The translations under genes and the position numbers were made by a program. This document shows, piece after piece, positions 1 through 9,302 of a stretch of 64,000 nt of DNA. This DNA comes from WVZH01 sp034430425. Lineage in GTDB: Bacteria > Chloroflexota > Anaerolineae > Anaerolineales > E44-bin32. The notes below the pieces were generated by a model. The model ran no database searches. It worked only from the letters and a program-made list of their open reading frames with translations, and was not told where the DNA came from. Where the stretch lies: NCBI GenBank assembly GCA_034430425.1, contig DAOUEK010000017.1, forward strand, positions 17,151 through 81,150. Direction: 5' to 3'. Each line of letters starts with the position of its first letter. Within the stretch, counting starts at the first letter, position 1.

Positions 1-513
1 CGTACGCTTACAGCTTCGTTCGCGCCGCTGATCAGTGATGGGCCGATCGTAGTGATTGCCCTACTCGTTCTCTCCCGTGTTCCTGATTCTTTTCAAACCG
101 TCCTTCGCGTGGCAGGCGGCTTTCTTCTGCTCTATTTCGCCTGGATGGGTTACAGGAATTGGCAGCAAGGAGTAGACCAAGACTCGGCGCAATCTGACTC
201 TGCGCCGCGGACGTTGTTGCAGGCTGTGATGGTCAATCTGCTCAATCCCAACCCCTACCTCGGCTGGAGTCTGGTGTTGGGCCCTGCTGTCGTGGATGCC
301 TGGCAGAAAGATCACGTCTACGCCGTAGTTAAAGTTACAGCCTTCTACGGTACGATGATCGTCGGTTTGGCGGGTACCATCTATCTCTTTGGCCGGACAA
401 GCATGCTCGGTCCTCGCGGCCAGCGCGCGTTGGTATTGATTTCCGTGGGGATCCTTACATTGCTGGGCGTTTATCAGTTGGCGGCCGGTCTCTTGCCGGC
501 AGGATCCGCCTAG
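1..513 (+). CDS. LysE-family membrane exporter, 3' part
   Basis: The gene is cut by the left window edge. The frame is open from base 1 to a TAG at 511-513, giving about 170 residues. The first residues visible include SFAPLISDGP, close to the N-terminal membrane segment of LysE/RhtB amino-acid exporters, which typically carry a GP pair there. Several hydrophobic segments follow, and NLLNPNPYLGW matches the family's Asn-Pro motif between helices. Family knowledge says such proteins export amino acids or small metabolites across the cytoplasmic membrane; the substrate cannot be read from sequence. Only a few residues appear to be missing. Fold assignment is reasonably sure, substrate unknown. 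Confidence 0.75.
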   Translation, partial: RTLTASFAPLISDGPIVVIALLVLSRVPDSFQTVLRVAGGFLLLYFAWMGYRNWQQGVDQDSAQSDSAPRTLLQAVMVNLLNPNPYLGWSLVLGPAVVDAWQKDHVYAVVKVTAFYGTMIVGLAGTIYLFGRTSMLGPRGQRALVLISVGILTLLGVYQLAAGLLPAGSA

Positions 514-556
514 CGGATGTTCATTCTCCAGTTGCACAATAACCTCCTCGAATCAA

Positions 557-587
557 TGCAGTCATCAGCGTGATCCTGATGACTGCA
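557..587. terminator. strong hairpin after the exporter gene
   Basis: A perfect 12-bp stem (TGCAGTCATCAG, 557-568, with its complement at 576-587) encloses a 7-base loop about 45 bases past the exporter stop. No T-run follows on either strand, so it may be a terminator of a U-less type, an mRNA 3' stabiliser, or something else. Two similar U-less hairpins lie at 27918-27935 and 31965-31997. Confidence 0.5.
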
Positions 588-644
588 GCGGCAACAGGTT
601 TGATTCAGAATGCGGTTATTACCTGATTGTTTCCGGAGGTCGTG

Positions 645-2216
645 ATGAAGAAGTGGATTGTCAATCTCAGTGTCATCTTGCTGCTCATCCCGGCTTGCAG
701 CACAACCACGGTGACGGCGTTCCCCGAAGCGACTCCCACTATCGAAGAACCCCGGGCGAGTGTGGAACCAGGTTTTCCCGAGGTTGTTGTACCAGAACCA
801 TCGGACCGTGTGGCGGCGTTCTACTACCCCTGGTATGGGAATGTCGATACCGATGGCAGCTGGGTTCATTGGAATCAGGCCAACAACCATCCACCCATCG
901 ACATCGGCGCCGATTATTATCCACAACTCGGCGCCTACAGCGCCATGGATCCCGATGTTGTGGCGCAGCATTTTGCCTGGCTGCGAGAAGCCGGGGTTGG
1001 GGTGATTATTTCCTCCTGGTGGGGCAGGCAGTCGAATGAAAATGATGCTGTCCCCCTTTTACTCGACATGGGTGAACGCTACGGCATCAAAGTAGCCTTT
1101 CATATCGAAAACTACGGAGGGCGTTCCGCCAATAGGCTGGTGCAGGACATCAAATACATCTATCAAAATTATGGCGAACATCCAGCTTTCTTCCGCACAA
1201 CAAGTTCAAGCCGCTGGAGTCCCGATGATCGCGCCAAGGGGCTGTTTTTCCTCTGGGCATCTGTGGCTCCGGACGGGGAATCTCCTAGCGTTGAGCCAGG
1301 TTACTGGCAGGAAGCGCTGGATGAAATCCACGCACTGCCGGATGGCGGCCTGGTCATCGCCGACCAAAATTCATCAGAGTGGATCGATCATGGCCACTTC
1401 GATGGCTCGTATAACTATGGTGTGCTCACTCTCAATTTTGAATCTGGATACAAATGGGCACGCAGCCTACCGGCTGATGCGTTGTATTTCCCTGGGGTGA
1501 ATCCGGGTTTTTCGGCCGAACGCGTAAACTATCCATCGAATACCAATACCCCTCGCGATGACGGGGATACGTATGATAAGCGCTGGGAGATGGCGCTGGA
1601 TGTGGATATCGAACCCGAGATGGTGGTGATCACCTCCTTCAATGAGTGGCACGAAGGCACCCAGATCGAGCCGGCAGTATCGGGTTTGCAAGACAGCCAC
1701 GGACGGTCTTATAAGGATTATGCTCCACTGGCACCCGAAGGATACCTGGAACTCACCCGCAAGTGGGTGGACACATTTGTGGCGATGGACTGGCCGGAAA
1801 TCAACTCGCAGCGAGTGCGTATCCGCCTGGCAACCACCTCAGATTGGACCGGTCTAAACCTGGTTTCAGGAGGAGAGTGGCTTCAACCAACGACTCTATC
1901 CGCCAGTGAATACGCCAGTACTGCTAGCGTACAGAACGATGGCTTCGCGCTCAATCAGCCCATCGAACAGGCAGAGACGGGTAACCTGATTGAGATGATC
2001 GTCGACATTCAGTTAACTGATCTGCAAAGTGGTGGGGCTGTCGTCTTTGAGATAACTCGCGGCAACATCGGGATGACCTGGGTGGAGTTCTGTCGTTTTA
2101 GCGATGGCGAGCCGGTGCTGATCGATTCCGTCCGCTGGGGGGGAATCACCGGTGATGGACGCAACACACGCAGCTTCGAGATTCAAGCCGATGCACTGTT
2201 TGCAGGCGCACCTTGA
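645..2216 (+). CDS. GH99-like (GH71/99 clan) secreted lipoprotein
   Basis: This 523-residue protein starts at the ATG at 645, which has GGAGG at 635-639; an upstream in-frame TTG at 627 would place that site inside the gene. The N-terminus MKKWIVNLSVILLLIPAC is a lipoprotein signal with Cys as the lipidated residue. The mature part opens with AFYYPWYGN, followed by GSWVHWN and VGVIISSWWG; later SFNEWHEGTQIEP carries a likely acidic pair. This set is typical of glycoside hydrolase family 99-like proteins (endo-alpha-mannosidase relatives). A C-terminal domain of about 130 residues looks beta-rich and may bind carbohydrate. The likely role is cell-surface glycan cleavage; substrate is not known. 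It stands alone, with no sugar transporter alongside. Confidence 0.75.
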   Translation: MKKWIVNLSVILLLIPACSTTTVTAFPEATPTIEEPRASVEPGFPEVVVPEPSDRVAAFYYPWYGNVDTDGSWVHWNQANNHPPIDIGADYYPQLGAYSAMDPDVVAQHFAWLREAGVGVIISSWWGRQSNENDAVPLLLDMGERYGIKVAFHIENYGGRSANRLVQDIKYIYQNYGEHPAFFRTTSSSRWSPDDRAKGLFFLWASVAPDGESPSVEPGYWQEALDEIHALPDGGLVIADQNSSEWIDHGHFDGSYNYGVLTLNFESGYKWARSLPADALYFPGVNPGFSAERVNYPSNTNTPRDDGDTYDKRWEMALDVDIEPEMVVITSFNEWHEGTQIEPAVSGLQDSHGRSYKDYAPLAPEGYLELTRKWVDTFVAMDWPEINSQRVRIRLATTSDWTGLNLVSGGEWLQPTTLSASEYASTASVQNDGFALNQPIEQAETGNLIEMIVDIQLTDLQSGGAVVFEITRGNIGMTWVEFCRFSDGEPVLIDSVRWGGITGDGRNTRSFEIQADALFAGAP

Positions 2217-2361
2217 GCCGAGGTTTTGTAGCCATCCGTCGTTTCATGTTGTATGATGGAGTGGTGCTTTCAGCAAGGGTAAACGCCATCCTGGAAGTAG
2301 ATCAGAACTGTGGGGACAGCATGTGGTATGTAATCGGTGATCGACATATTTGGAGGGGATG

Positions 2362-3381
2362 ATGCAACGTAAATATGATTTCATTAAATTTCTGGCCCTT
2401 ATCCTCGTAGTGGTTTTGCCAGGATGTTCATCAGCTGCAACATATGGATACGATGCTTACGAATTGGCTGCTGAGCCCGACTTTGGCGAGGCGGATTACG
2501 CTGAGCCGATGGAAGCAGAAGCTCCTGGAGCGCCTCGCATGGATGATTCGGCTGACTCCGATCGTGCGAACAGCGGGACATCCGAAAAAGCGCTGCTCGA
2601 TTTTGGGTACAGCACGAATCGCATGATCATTAAAAACGCCGAGATATCCCTGTTGGTCGAAGACGCAGATACCGCCATCGATCGCACTGCCCAGATCGTC
2701 GACGATGTCGGCGGATATATCATCAGTTCCCGAGTCTGGTATCAGGATTGGGGTTCTGAATCCTACAAGTACAGCACCATCACCATCGGTGTGCCGGTCG
2801 AGGAATTCGAGCGCACGATACGCCGTCTGCGAGATATCGCCGTCAAGGTGATGGATGAGAATGCCTACGGTGAGGATGTCACTGACGAATACGTCGATCT
2901 CGAATCACAGCTCTCCAATCTCGAAGCGACACGCGATCGTATTAAAACCTTCCTGGATCGCGCCAACACTGTAGAAGAAGCGCTGGAAGTGAATAAGGAA
3001 CTCTCTCAGATCGAGGGCCAGATCGAAGAGATCCGCGGTCGAATGAACTACCTCGAGGACCGTGCGGCTTTTTCGACGATCACCATCACCATTTCGCCGG
3101 ATCTGCCGGAGTTGATCCCCACGCCGACTTTGACGCCGACGGTGACGAACACGCCGAAGCCCACCATGACGCCCACACCGTGGGATGCTTCGAAAACCGT
3201 AGTGCGCGCAAAACACACGCTAACCCAGACCTATCACGGTTTGTTTGAGGTGGCGATCTGGATTGGGCTGTATCTCATACCCACTCTCGGCCCTCCGGTC
3301 CTGATCATCCTCTTGATCTGGTTCATCTGGAAAAAGCGATCGTCGATCCAGAAACCAGCTGAGGATGATGCTGAAAAGTAA
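2362..3381 (+). CDS. DUF4349 membrane lipoprotein
   Basis: The product has 339 residues from the ATG at 2362; GGAGGGG at 2352-2358 gives it better spacing than the ATG at 2359. The signal ends in a lipobox (VVLPGC). After an acidic spacer comes a DUF4349 region: an alpha/beta domain with paired segments (AEISLLVEDADTAID, then YSTITIGVPVEEFE), followed by a coiled coil rich in Glu/Arg (about residues 175-235). A Thr-Pro repeat linker precedes a C-terminal membrane helix and a basic cytoplasmic tail. DUF4349 proteins are of unknown function, often near anti-sigma or envelope genes. It is likely anchored at both ends: lipid at the N-terminus and helix at the C-terminus. Confidence 0.8.
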   Translation: MQRKYDFIKFLALILVVVLPGCSSAATYGYDAYELAAEPDFGEADYAEPMEAEAPGAPRMDDSADSDRANSGTSEKALLDFGYSTNRMIIKNAEISLLVEDADTAIDRTAQIVDDVGGYIISSRVWYQDWGSESYKYSTITIGVPVEEFERTIRRLRDIAVKVMDENAYGEDVTDEYVDLESQLSNLEATRDRIKTFLDRANTVEEALEVNKELSQIEGQIEEIRGRMNYLEDRAAFSTITITISPDLPELIPTPTLTPTVTNTPKPTMTPTPWDASKTVVRAKHTLTQTYHGLFEVAIWIGLYLIPTLGPPVLIILLIWFIWKKRSSIQKPAEDDAEK

Positions 3382-3538
3382 GAGTTATAAGATCGGAATT
3401 GAACCCAGAAATATCGTCATATCGTTTCTGAACCACGTAAATACGGGCAGTAAAAATACATCATGTCCTGATTGCACGCCTATGCGTGAGTTCAGTTTGG
3501 ATTAATTATTTATCGACCTGATCCAGACGGGAGACTCG

Positions 3539-4798
3539 ATGGGAGCGTTCTACCGAAGCTACAGCATTCCAGGCGACGTACATGAGGCCGTAGAGCAGAA
3601 GATCAGAACCTGGCTCTCTCGAAAAGGTTTTTCCGAGATCGAAGATCACAGTGTGATCGATCACGAAGGAGATGGCGAGCGGGCGTTCTATCTATACTGG
3701 AGCGATCGCTGGACGATTATTCTCTACAGCCACTTCGAGGAAGATGAAAGGCTGTTGTTCGAGTTAAATCTATTACAACTTCCTATCCTTCATCTCTGGG
3801 TGCTGGATAGTGACGTTTGGGGCTACGAGCTTTACTCGCAGCGTAAACCACTGGTTGCCTTTAGCTCGCAACCAAATTATTACGATTCAAACGAGCTTCC
3901 CGGCGTCCCCAATGATGTTCCCACACTGCTGGCGAAGTTCGCTCTGGAAGATCTTACAGCAGCCGATATCGCTGCGATACAGAAGAAAAAGGGGATGTTC
4001 AAGGAAAGAATCTGTGAAGAATTTGCCAAAGCCATTGGCGCTCGTCCCGCTGCCTCTCAGTACGGGTATCTTGCGGAAAGCGCTGCCGCGTCGCCTGGGT
4101 TTTCCTTCGTCCATCACCGATTCCGCAAACGTGGCTTCGATCTCGTCGGGAACTTCGATCTTCACCTACGTCAGGCGAAATCTGGCGGGGCGGAAGGATT
4201 TTTTCTGCCACAGGATCCTCCGCTTGGTTTCCGGGTCCTCGCATTACTCATGCGGGTTATCGCCATTCCGCTGGGCTGGCTGATGAGGTTAGTGATAGCC
4301 CGAAAAATCAAGTCGGGAGAACTTTCTGAAGGTTTTGGCCTTGGATATACCGGAGAGCATCCCAAAGAATATAGCTTCGCGGAAAATCGATTGGAGAACC
4401 CGAGACGCCGTTGTCGGATTGTATTACCGGACGGCGCCGTTCACGACGATGGCCCGGGGATTCTTCCTTTTGTTATTGAGGACCATCAAGTCGTTGCTCG
4501 AGCGATATCGGCAAACGAAGCGATGGGCATCCTCTCTGGCTCACAATACCAGACAATCGAGGAGGATACGAATTTCCGGATCGGTTCCCTGCCGGCGAAA
4601 TACGTGCTCGCCACGTTCACCATACCGCAGCGCAACCAAGGAACAAGCTACTCCTATCAGTATTTCATCCAGGCCCCTTTTGCAATTTATCACTTCCTGT
4701 TGCTCACAGAAGCGGCCTTGAGTCCTGCTGAAGTCGACAGCTTTCGGAAAACGATCGAATCCTTTGAAATCATCGACCAAGAAATGACCGGCAAATAG
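3539..4798 (+). CDS. hypothetical protein with central hydrophobic segment
   Basis: The protein has 419 residues, an ATG start at 3539 and a GGGAGA site nearby. I do not recognise a family. It has no signal peptide. The N-terminal 150 residues look like a mixed alpha/beta domain with several Trp and Tyr residues (LYWSDRWTIILYSHF). A hydrophobic stretch at about residues 230-255 (VLALLMRVIAIPLGWLMRLV) could be one membrane segment or a hairpin. The C-terminal third again looks globular. It converges with the histidine kinase gene, with 42 bases between stops. Standing alone, it gives no context for function. Confidence 0.6.
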   Translation: MGAFYRSYSIPGDVHEAVEQKIRTWLSRKGFSEIEDHSVIDHEGDGERAFYLYWSDRWTIILYSHFEEDERLLFELNLLQLPILHLWVLDSDVWGYELYSQRKPLVAFSSQPNYYDSNELPGVPNDVPTLLAKFALEDLTAADIAAIQKKKGMFKERICEEFAKAIGARPAASQYGYLAESAAASPGFSFVHHRFRKRGFDLVGNFDLHLRQAKSGGAEGFFLPQDPPLGFRVLALLMRVIAIPLGWLMRLVIARKIKSGELSEGFGLGYTGEHPKEYSFAENRLENPRRRCRIVLPDGAVHDDGPGILPFVIEDHQVVARAISANEAMGILSGSQYQTIEEDTNFRIGSLPAKYVLATFTIPQRNQGTSYSYQYFIQAPFAIYHFLLLTEAALSPAEVDSFRKTIESFEIIDQEMTGK

Positions 4799-4840
4799 TC
4801 TACTGAATCTCGCGGGTCGTTGGGTGCGTTCCTCTTGAAA

Positions 4841-6448
4841 TCATTCCGTAATCGGAAGGCGGCAGGTGAAGCGGGTGCCGTGTGCTCGATTTTCAACCTG
4901 GACCGACCCACCGTGCCCTTCGATGATCGTTTTCACAATGACCAATCCCAATCCGCTTCCGGGATAACCGTAGGCATTAGGCGCCCGGTGGAAGCGTTGA
5001 AACAGGTGCGGCAGTTCGTTTTCAGGAATGCCGATCCCCCTGTCTTCCACCCAGATGGAGACAATATCAGCTTCTCTTCGCAAGCCCAGTCCGACCTCAC
5101 CGCCGCTGTCTGTAAATTTCAATGCGTTGTCGAGCAGGTTCTCAAAAGCGCGGCGCAGTTGGGTTTCGTTGCCCTTCAACACGGTTGAATCCTCGGGCAG
5201 GTCGAGCTGGAAATCGATCTCCGATTGTTCTGCACGTGAAGCGTAGCGTTCGCTCAAATCACGCAGGAGTCCGGTTAGATCCAGCTGCACCATCTCTTTT
5301 TGGTCCATTTTCGCTTCCAGACGCGAAATATCGAGCAAAGCGTTCGAGAGATGCTCCAACCGTTTCGCTTGCTCGACGGCCTGTTCGAGATACTTATTCC
5401 GCAGGGAAGCCCTCCTTTCGGTTTTAGCGAGGTCGAGATTGGTACGCAGCGCAGTCAACGGGGTGTTGAGTTCGTGGGCTGCGTCGGAGACGAAGCGGCG
5501 TAGTGTCGATACGGTTCCTTCGACCCTTTCGGCCATGCGGTTGAATGTCCTTGCCAGCAGACCCAGTTCGTCCTGGCGGTCGATATCAACCCGACTGGCG
5601 TATTCGCCGTCGGCAATGCGTGCGCTGCTTTTCGATAACGCCAGGATGGGGTGGCTGAGTCGATGGCTGATCCAAAATCCTGCTGCGCCTGCCAGGAGAA
5701 TCGACAAACCTCCAGCGAGCAGCAGCCCGACGAAAACGCTGTTGAGCATAGTTTGGCCGTATGCGGGACCTTCCAGCAATTCCACGAAACCGAGAAGATC
5801 TCCTTCATCGTTGTAATAAGCGAGTTGAAGCTTCTGTTGGGAGCGTGACCCCTCGAAGATCAAAGTGATTCCCAGGTTGTATCCCAAGGGTTCATCGGAG
5901 ACCTGGGGAATGAAAACAAGTTTTCGATCCATCTCGTCCGTCTCTGGAAGACGAGATGGGAATTCGGCGATGCGTTCGTTTTCATCCGTGAATGTATCGC
6001 CGGATGCGGATGGGGTGATCACCAGGTTCTCGTCGGAGGTGTCATCTTTATCGATAATGATAAAGGGCTGAAAGACGAGATCATCACGACCTTCGCTTTG
6101 CGGCTGCTGTCTGTCGAGGAGACGCAACACCAGGTTGAAGTCTTGCGGAGAACCCGTGTCGGCCAGCAGTACGCCCTGTGCATCCTGAACACGGATCCTG
6201 GTTTGTGTGAGGAACGACAGGTTATCAAGATAGACGCTCACAGCGTCAGAAGGGATACTTGCTTCGAATATGGGAAGGATTCCCGAGTAAACCTCTTCGG
6301 CCTTCGCGTGCAAAAAATCCCTTTCCACACGCTGGTAGTGACCTCGCAAGATAACCAGCAATACGATGCCCAGAATTACAACGGTCAGGCCGGCGATCCC
6401 CAGAAAACTCAGCGGCAGCCGCCAACGGATCGATTTTCGTCCCTTCAT
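4841..6448 (-). CDS. sensor histidine kinase with HAMP domain
   Basis: The 535-residue membrane kinase starts at the ATG at 6448, which has an AGGTAGGG stretch just upstream; an in-frame ATG at 6472 is weaker. Domains in order: first membrane helix (about 12-35), an extracytoplasmic region of about 200 residues, a second helix (about 235-260), HAMP, HisKA with DAAHELNTPLTALR holding the phosphorylated His, and a HATPase_c domain with N box (NLLDNALKFT), G1 (DRGIGIP) and G2 (GSGLGLVIVK). It is the last gene of the minus-strand MacAB-like cluster and is the probable partner of the OmpR-type regulator at 10900-11613. Confidence 0.9.
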   Translation of the reverse strand: MKGRKSIRWRLPLSFLGIAGLTVVILGIVLLVILRGHYQRVERDFLHAKAEEVYSGILPIFEASIPSDAVSVYLDNLSFLTQTRIRVQDAQGVLLADTGSPQDFNLVLRLLDRQQPQSEGRDDLVFQPFIIIDKDDTSDENLVITPSASGDTFTDENERIAEFPSRLPETDEMDRKLVFIPQVSDEPLGYNLGITLIFEGSRSQQKLQLAYYNDEGDLLGFVELLEGPAYGQTMLNSVFVGLLLAGGLSILLAGAAGFWISHRLSHPILALSKSSARIADGEYASRVDIDRQDELGLLARTFNRMAERVEGTVSTLRRFVSDAAHELNTPLTALRTNLDLAKTERRASLRNKYLEQAVEQAKRLEHLSNALLDISRLEAKMDQKEMVQLDLTGLLRDLSERYASRAEQSEIDFQLDLPEDSTVLKGNETQLRRAFENLLDNALKFTDSGGEVGLGLRREADIVSIWVEDRGIGIPENELPHLFQRFHRAPNAYGYPGSGLGLVIVKTIIEGHGGSVQVENRAHGTRFTCRLPITE

Positions 6449-6705
6449 GTGTTCCCTACCTCTATCTTTCATCGTTCGTACATAAAATTATCCGATGTGT
6501 TGAAGCGATCCTTCGGACCTGTCATGGAGAGATATGGGATGGATCGACCCACGAGAGTGTACGAATTCACACTCCCGTAGGGTCAGCGATCCTGGCCTCA
6601 GGCCAAGTAAGTCATTGTATCCCGAAAATCCGGCTGTGCATTCCTTTGCCCAGGCCTTTAACGTGAACGACTTCGTTCAACGGAACCATCGCGGCGGTGA
6701 AAACA

Positions 6706-7248
6706 TCATCGACCAACCAGCGTCGGAGGCAGCATATAGACCAGGACATCGGCGATGATTCGATCCCCACGGCGCTCTCCCCATACCTGTAAGAAGCTGA
6801 GTGACCCCAGCTCTTCGATCGATCCGGGTTTGAGTGTTTGCTTCAAGGTATCCCCGTCCTTGAGTTCGCTGATCTTGTTTGATGTGATGTCGCTGTATAT
6901 CTCGGTTTCATTCGTAACGACGATTTCCGTTTCTTCGTCACCGGCATTGGTGGAGACGTTGCCTTCTTCATCCATACTGATTCGAAATCCGCCATCGGTT
7001 TCGTGTACGAAGATGGTGTTGTCCTCTCGTCTTGAAAACAGCCCTGCGATTTCGGGTGGTGAATCGGGGAGCTCTTCCGCAGGAACATACTCGGCTTCGA
7101 CCATGCTGCCGTCTCCGGAGGAGATCGTTACGTTTCCGCCGCCGACTCGAATGGGACCCAGGCTCTCGTTCAGCAGCCGTCCGGCCACGTATGCGCCTGC
7201 GAGCAGCAATACCGCAACGATTCCGATGATCAACCTTTTTCGTTTCAT
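6706..7248 (-). CDS. membrane-anchored protein, OB-like (DUF5666-like) domain
   Basis: The product has 180 residues from the ATG at 7248, preceded by AAGGAG. Residues 1-25 form a basic start and a single membrane helix without a Cys lipobox, so the protein is probably an extracytoplasmic domain tethered by its N-terminus. The region from about 80 on (EIVVTNETEIY, then VWGERRGDRIIADVLVYM) resembles the beta-barrel repeats called DUF5666 in other bacteria; this is a resemblance by eye. It lies between the permease and kinase genes of the export cluster, so it may sense or assist the exporter. No enzymatic motif is visible. Confidence 0.65.
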   Translation of the reverse strand: MKRKRLIIGIVAVLLLAGAYVAGRLLNESLGPIRVGGGNVTISSGDGSMVEAEYVPAEELPDSPPEIAGLFSRREDNTIFVHETDGGFRISMDEEGNVSTNAGDEETEIVVTNETEIYSDITSNKISELKDGDTLKQTLKPGSIEELGSLSFLQVWGERRGDRIIADVLVYMLPPTLVGR

Positions 7249-7313
7249 GTTCAAACTCCTTTTTTTGTTTTTGATGGAATAGTTCATTCCTGAGATTGTT
7301 TGTGCATTTCCGT

Positions 7314-8606
7314 TCATTCATAACGCAGCGCCCTAACCGGGTCGAACCCGGCGGCGCGTATCGCTGGGTATAAGCCAAAGATGGTTCCGGTGAGCAAAGC
7401 CACGATAAACGAGATCGGAATACTGAATGGATCCAGCACGGGTGTGCCCTGGTTCAGGATCGCGGCCAGGGGGATGATCAAAATACCGACGGCGATTCCC
7501 AGCAAACCACTGGCAGCACTGAGCAGTGTGGTTTCGAGCATGAACTGCGCCACGATGTCCCGCTGGCGAGCGCCTACGGCCATGCGTACGCCGATCTCGC
7601 GTGTGCGTTCCGTGACGCTGACGAGCATCACGTTCATGATGCCGATGCCGCCGACGCTCAGCGAGACAATGGCCAGGGCGACAAGCAGAAAGGAAAAAGT
7701 CTGCGCTGCTTCCTGCTGCGCTCCGAGAATGTCCTTCTTCGTCGACAGGCTGAAATCATCTTCATACTCTCCTTCGGAATCCTTCTCGATATTGTGGCGC
7801 TGGCGCAGGTAGGCGGCGACTTGGGCTTTGGCTTCCGCCATGCGGCTTTCGTCTTCGACGTGAGCGACGAGGGCCACCGAGGGTTCTTCGTCATACAGGT
7901 TCTTGATCGCCGTACTGATGGGCATGTAGAGCGCTTCGTTGACCCGGCTGCGGCTGCGTTGTTTCGGATCTACCGTCTCCAGCTCGGCGATCACGCCGAT
8001 CACCAGACAGCGTTCACGATTGACACGGATGACTTCTCCGACCGACTCGTCGCCCTCGAACAGATCTTCGGCCGTTTGATATCCCAGCACGCAGACGTCA
8101 GCCTGGCCCAGGACCTCTTCGGTGGTGAAGGCACGGCCATGATCGATGAAGGCTTCCACATGCAGCGCTTCGCCTTCCGGCCAGCCCACAGGTTGAACCT
8201 GACCTTGTTCCGCTGCACCCAGCAGCGCGTCGGCGGTGAGACCGATAATGGTCATATCGAGCACATGGCGTTCATGACGGACTTTTCCCTCGCCTTGAAC
8301 GGAAAGCTCCGTCCGGTCGATCAACTCCACTTCGCCGGGCATCAGTAAACCGTCCTCGTAGGAGAGAATCTCGCCGAAGGGGACCAGTCCGCCGTCCTCG
8401 ATGGTTTGTTTACCGCTGATCTGGATCTCGTCTGATCCCAGATGCCGGAATTTTTCTTCCACGGCTTTTCGGGCTCCGTTTCCCAGGGCCAGTGTCGTGA
8501 TCACCGAGGCCACACCGATGATGATTCCCAGCGCAGTGAGGGCCGCGCGTAGTTTGTTCATGGAGATGCCGCGCAGTGCAGTGCGGAGTGTGTTCAGAAA
8601 GGACAT
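7314..8606 (-). CDS. MacB-type ABC transporter permease (FtsX fold)
   Basis: The 430-residue protein starts at 8606 with GAGGTG upstream. An N-terminal helix (ALTALGIIIGVASVITTLALGNG) is followed by an extracytoplasmic MacB-like periplasmic core domain of about 230 residues. The C-terminal FtsX domain has three helices and carries the typical GGIGIMNVMLVSVTERTREI motif followed by GVRMAVGA. Unlike E. coli MacB, the ATPase is encoded separately just upstream, with 9 bases between the genes. Such permeases transmit ATP-driven motion to the adaptor and move lipoproteins, peptides or antibiotics. Substrate cannot be predicted. Confidence 0.9.
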   Translation of the reverse strand: MSFLNTLRTALRGISMNKLRAALTALGIIIGVASVITTLALGNGARKAVEEKFRHLGSDEIQISGKQTIEDGGLVPFGEILSYEDGLLMPGEVELIDRTELSVQGEGKVRHERHVLDMTIIGLTADALLGAAEQGQVQPVGWPEGEALHVEAFIDHGRAFTTEEVLGQADVCVLGYQTAEDLFEGDESVGEVIRVNRERCLVIGVIAELETVDPKQRSRSRVNEALYMPISTAIKNLYDEEPSVALVAHVEDESRMAEAKAQVAAYLRQRHNIEKDSEGEYEDDFSLSTKKDILGAQQEAAQTFSFLLVALAIVSLSVGGIGIMNVMLVSVTERTREIGVRMAVGARQRDIVAQFMLETTLLSAASGLLGIAVGILIIPLAAILNQGTPVLDPFSIPISFIVALLTGTIFGLYPAIRAAGFDPVRALRYE

Positions 8607-8615
8607 AGATTCACC

Positions 8616-9302
8616 TCAAACCATGCGCCCGTCGCACATCAGTAAAGTGCGATGTGCGAAGTCGGCAACTTGTGCATCGTGTGTGACGAGTACGACCGTT
8701 CGGCCTTCTTCGTTCAAGGAACGCAGCAGATGCATGATTGTGGTCCCGGTGGTGCTGTCCAGATTTCCCGTCGGCTCGTCGGCCAGGATCAGTGCCGGGT
8801 CGACAACGAGTGCCCTGGCGATGGCCACGCGCTGCCTTTCACCGCCCGACATTTCTGCGGGTCGATGCGTTGTGCGTTCCTCCAATCCCACGCGCGACAG
8901 TGCTTCACTCGCACGCTGCAACGCTCCTTCCGCCTCACGCCGGTAGAGAAGCGGCAGGGCGACGTTTTCGAGTGCGCTGAGACGGCTGAGCAGGTTGAAT
9001 GTCTGGAAGACGAATCCGATATGCCTGTTCCGCACCCGGGCGCGTTCGTCGTTGGAGAGTGTGCTCACGTCCTGGCCTTCCAGAACGTATCTGCCTTCCG
9101 TTGGTGTATCCAAACAGCCCAACAGATGCATCAATGTGGACTTTCCGCTGCCCGAAGGTCCCATCAAGGCGATGAATTCACCTTTTTCCACGCGGATGTC
9201 TACGCCTTGCAGCGCGCGGACTTCCGTCTCGCCCATGCTGTACACTTTCGTCAGATCGTGTGTTTCGATCAAATTGTGTTTGGATGAACGTTTTGCCTTC
9301 AT
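8616..9302 (-). CDS. ABC transporter ATPase (MacB/LolD type)
   Basis: The 228-residue nucleotide-binding subunit has a Walker A (GPSGSGKST), Q-loop (FVFQTFNLL), signature (MSGGERQRV), Walker B (LILADEPTGNLD) and H-loop (LVTHD). The TFNLLSRLSALENV stretch is typical of the LolD/MacB/FtsE subfamily. The ATG at 9302 overlaps the stop of the adaptor gene by four bases (ATGA), so the two are translationally coupled. It would hydrolyse ATP to drive the FtsX-type permease encoded next. Confidence 0.93.
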   Translation of the reverse strand: MKAKRSSKHNLIETHDLTKVYSMGETEVRALQGVDIRVEKGEFIALMGPSGSGKSTLMHLLGCLDTPTEGRYVLEGQDVSTLSNDERARVRNRHIGFVFQTFNLLSRLSALENVALPLLYRREAEGALQRASEALSRVGLEERTTHRPAEMSGGERQRVAIARALVVDPALILADEPTGNLDSTTGTTIMHLLRSLNEEGRTVVLVTHDAQVADFAHRTLLMCDGRMV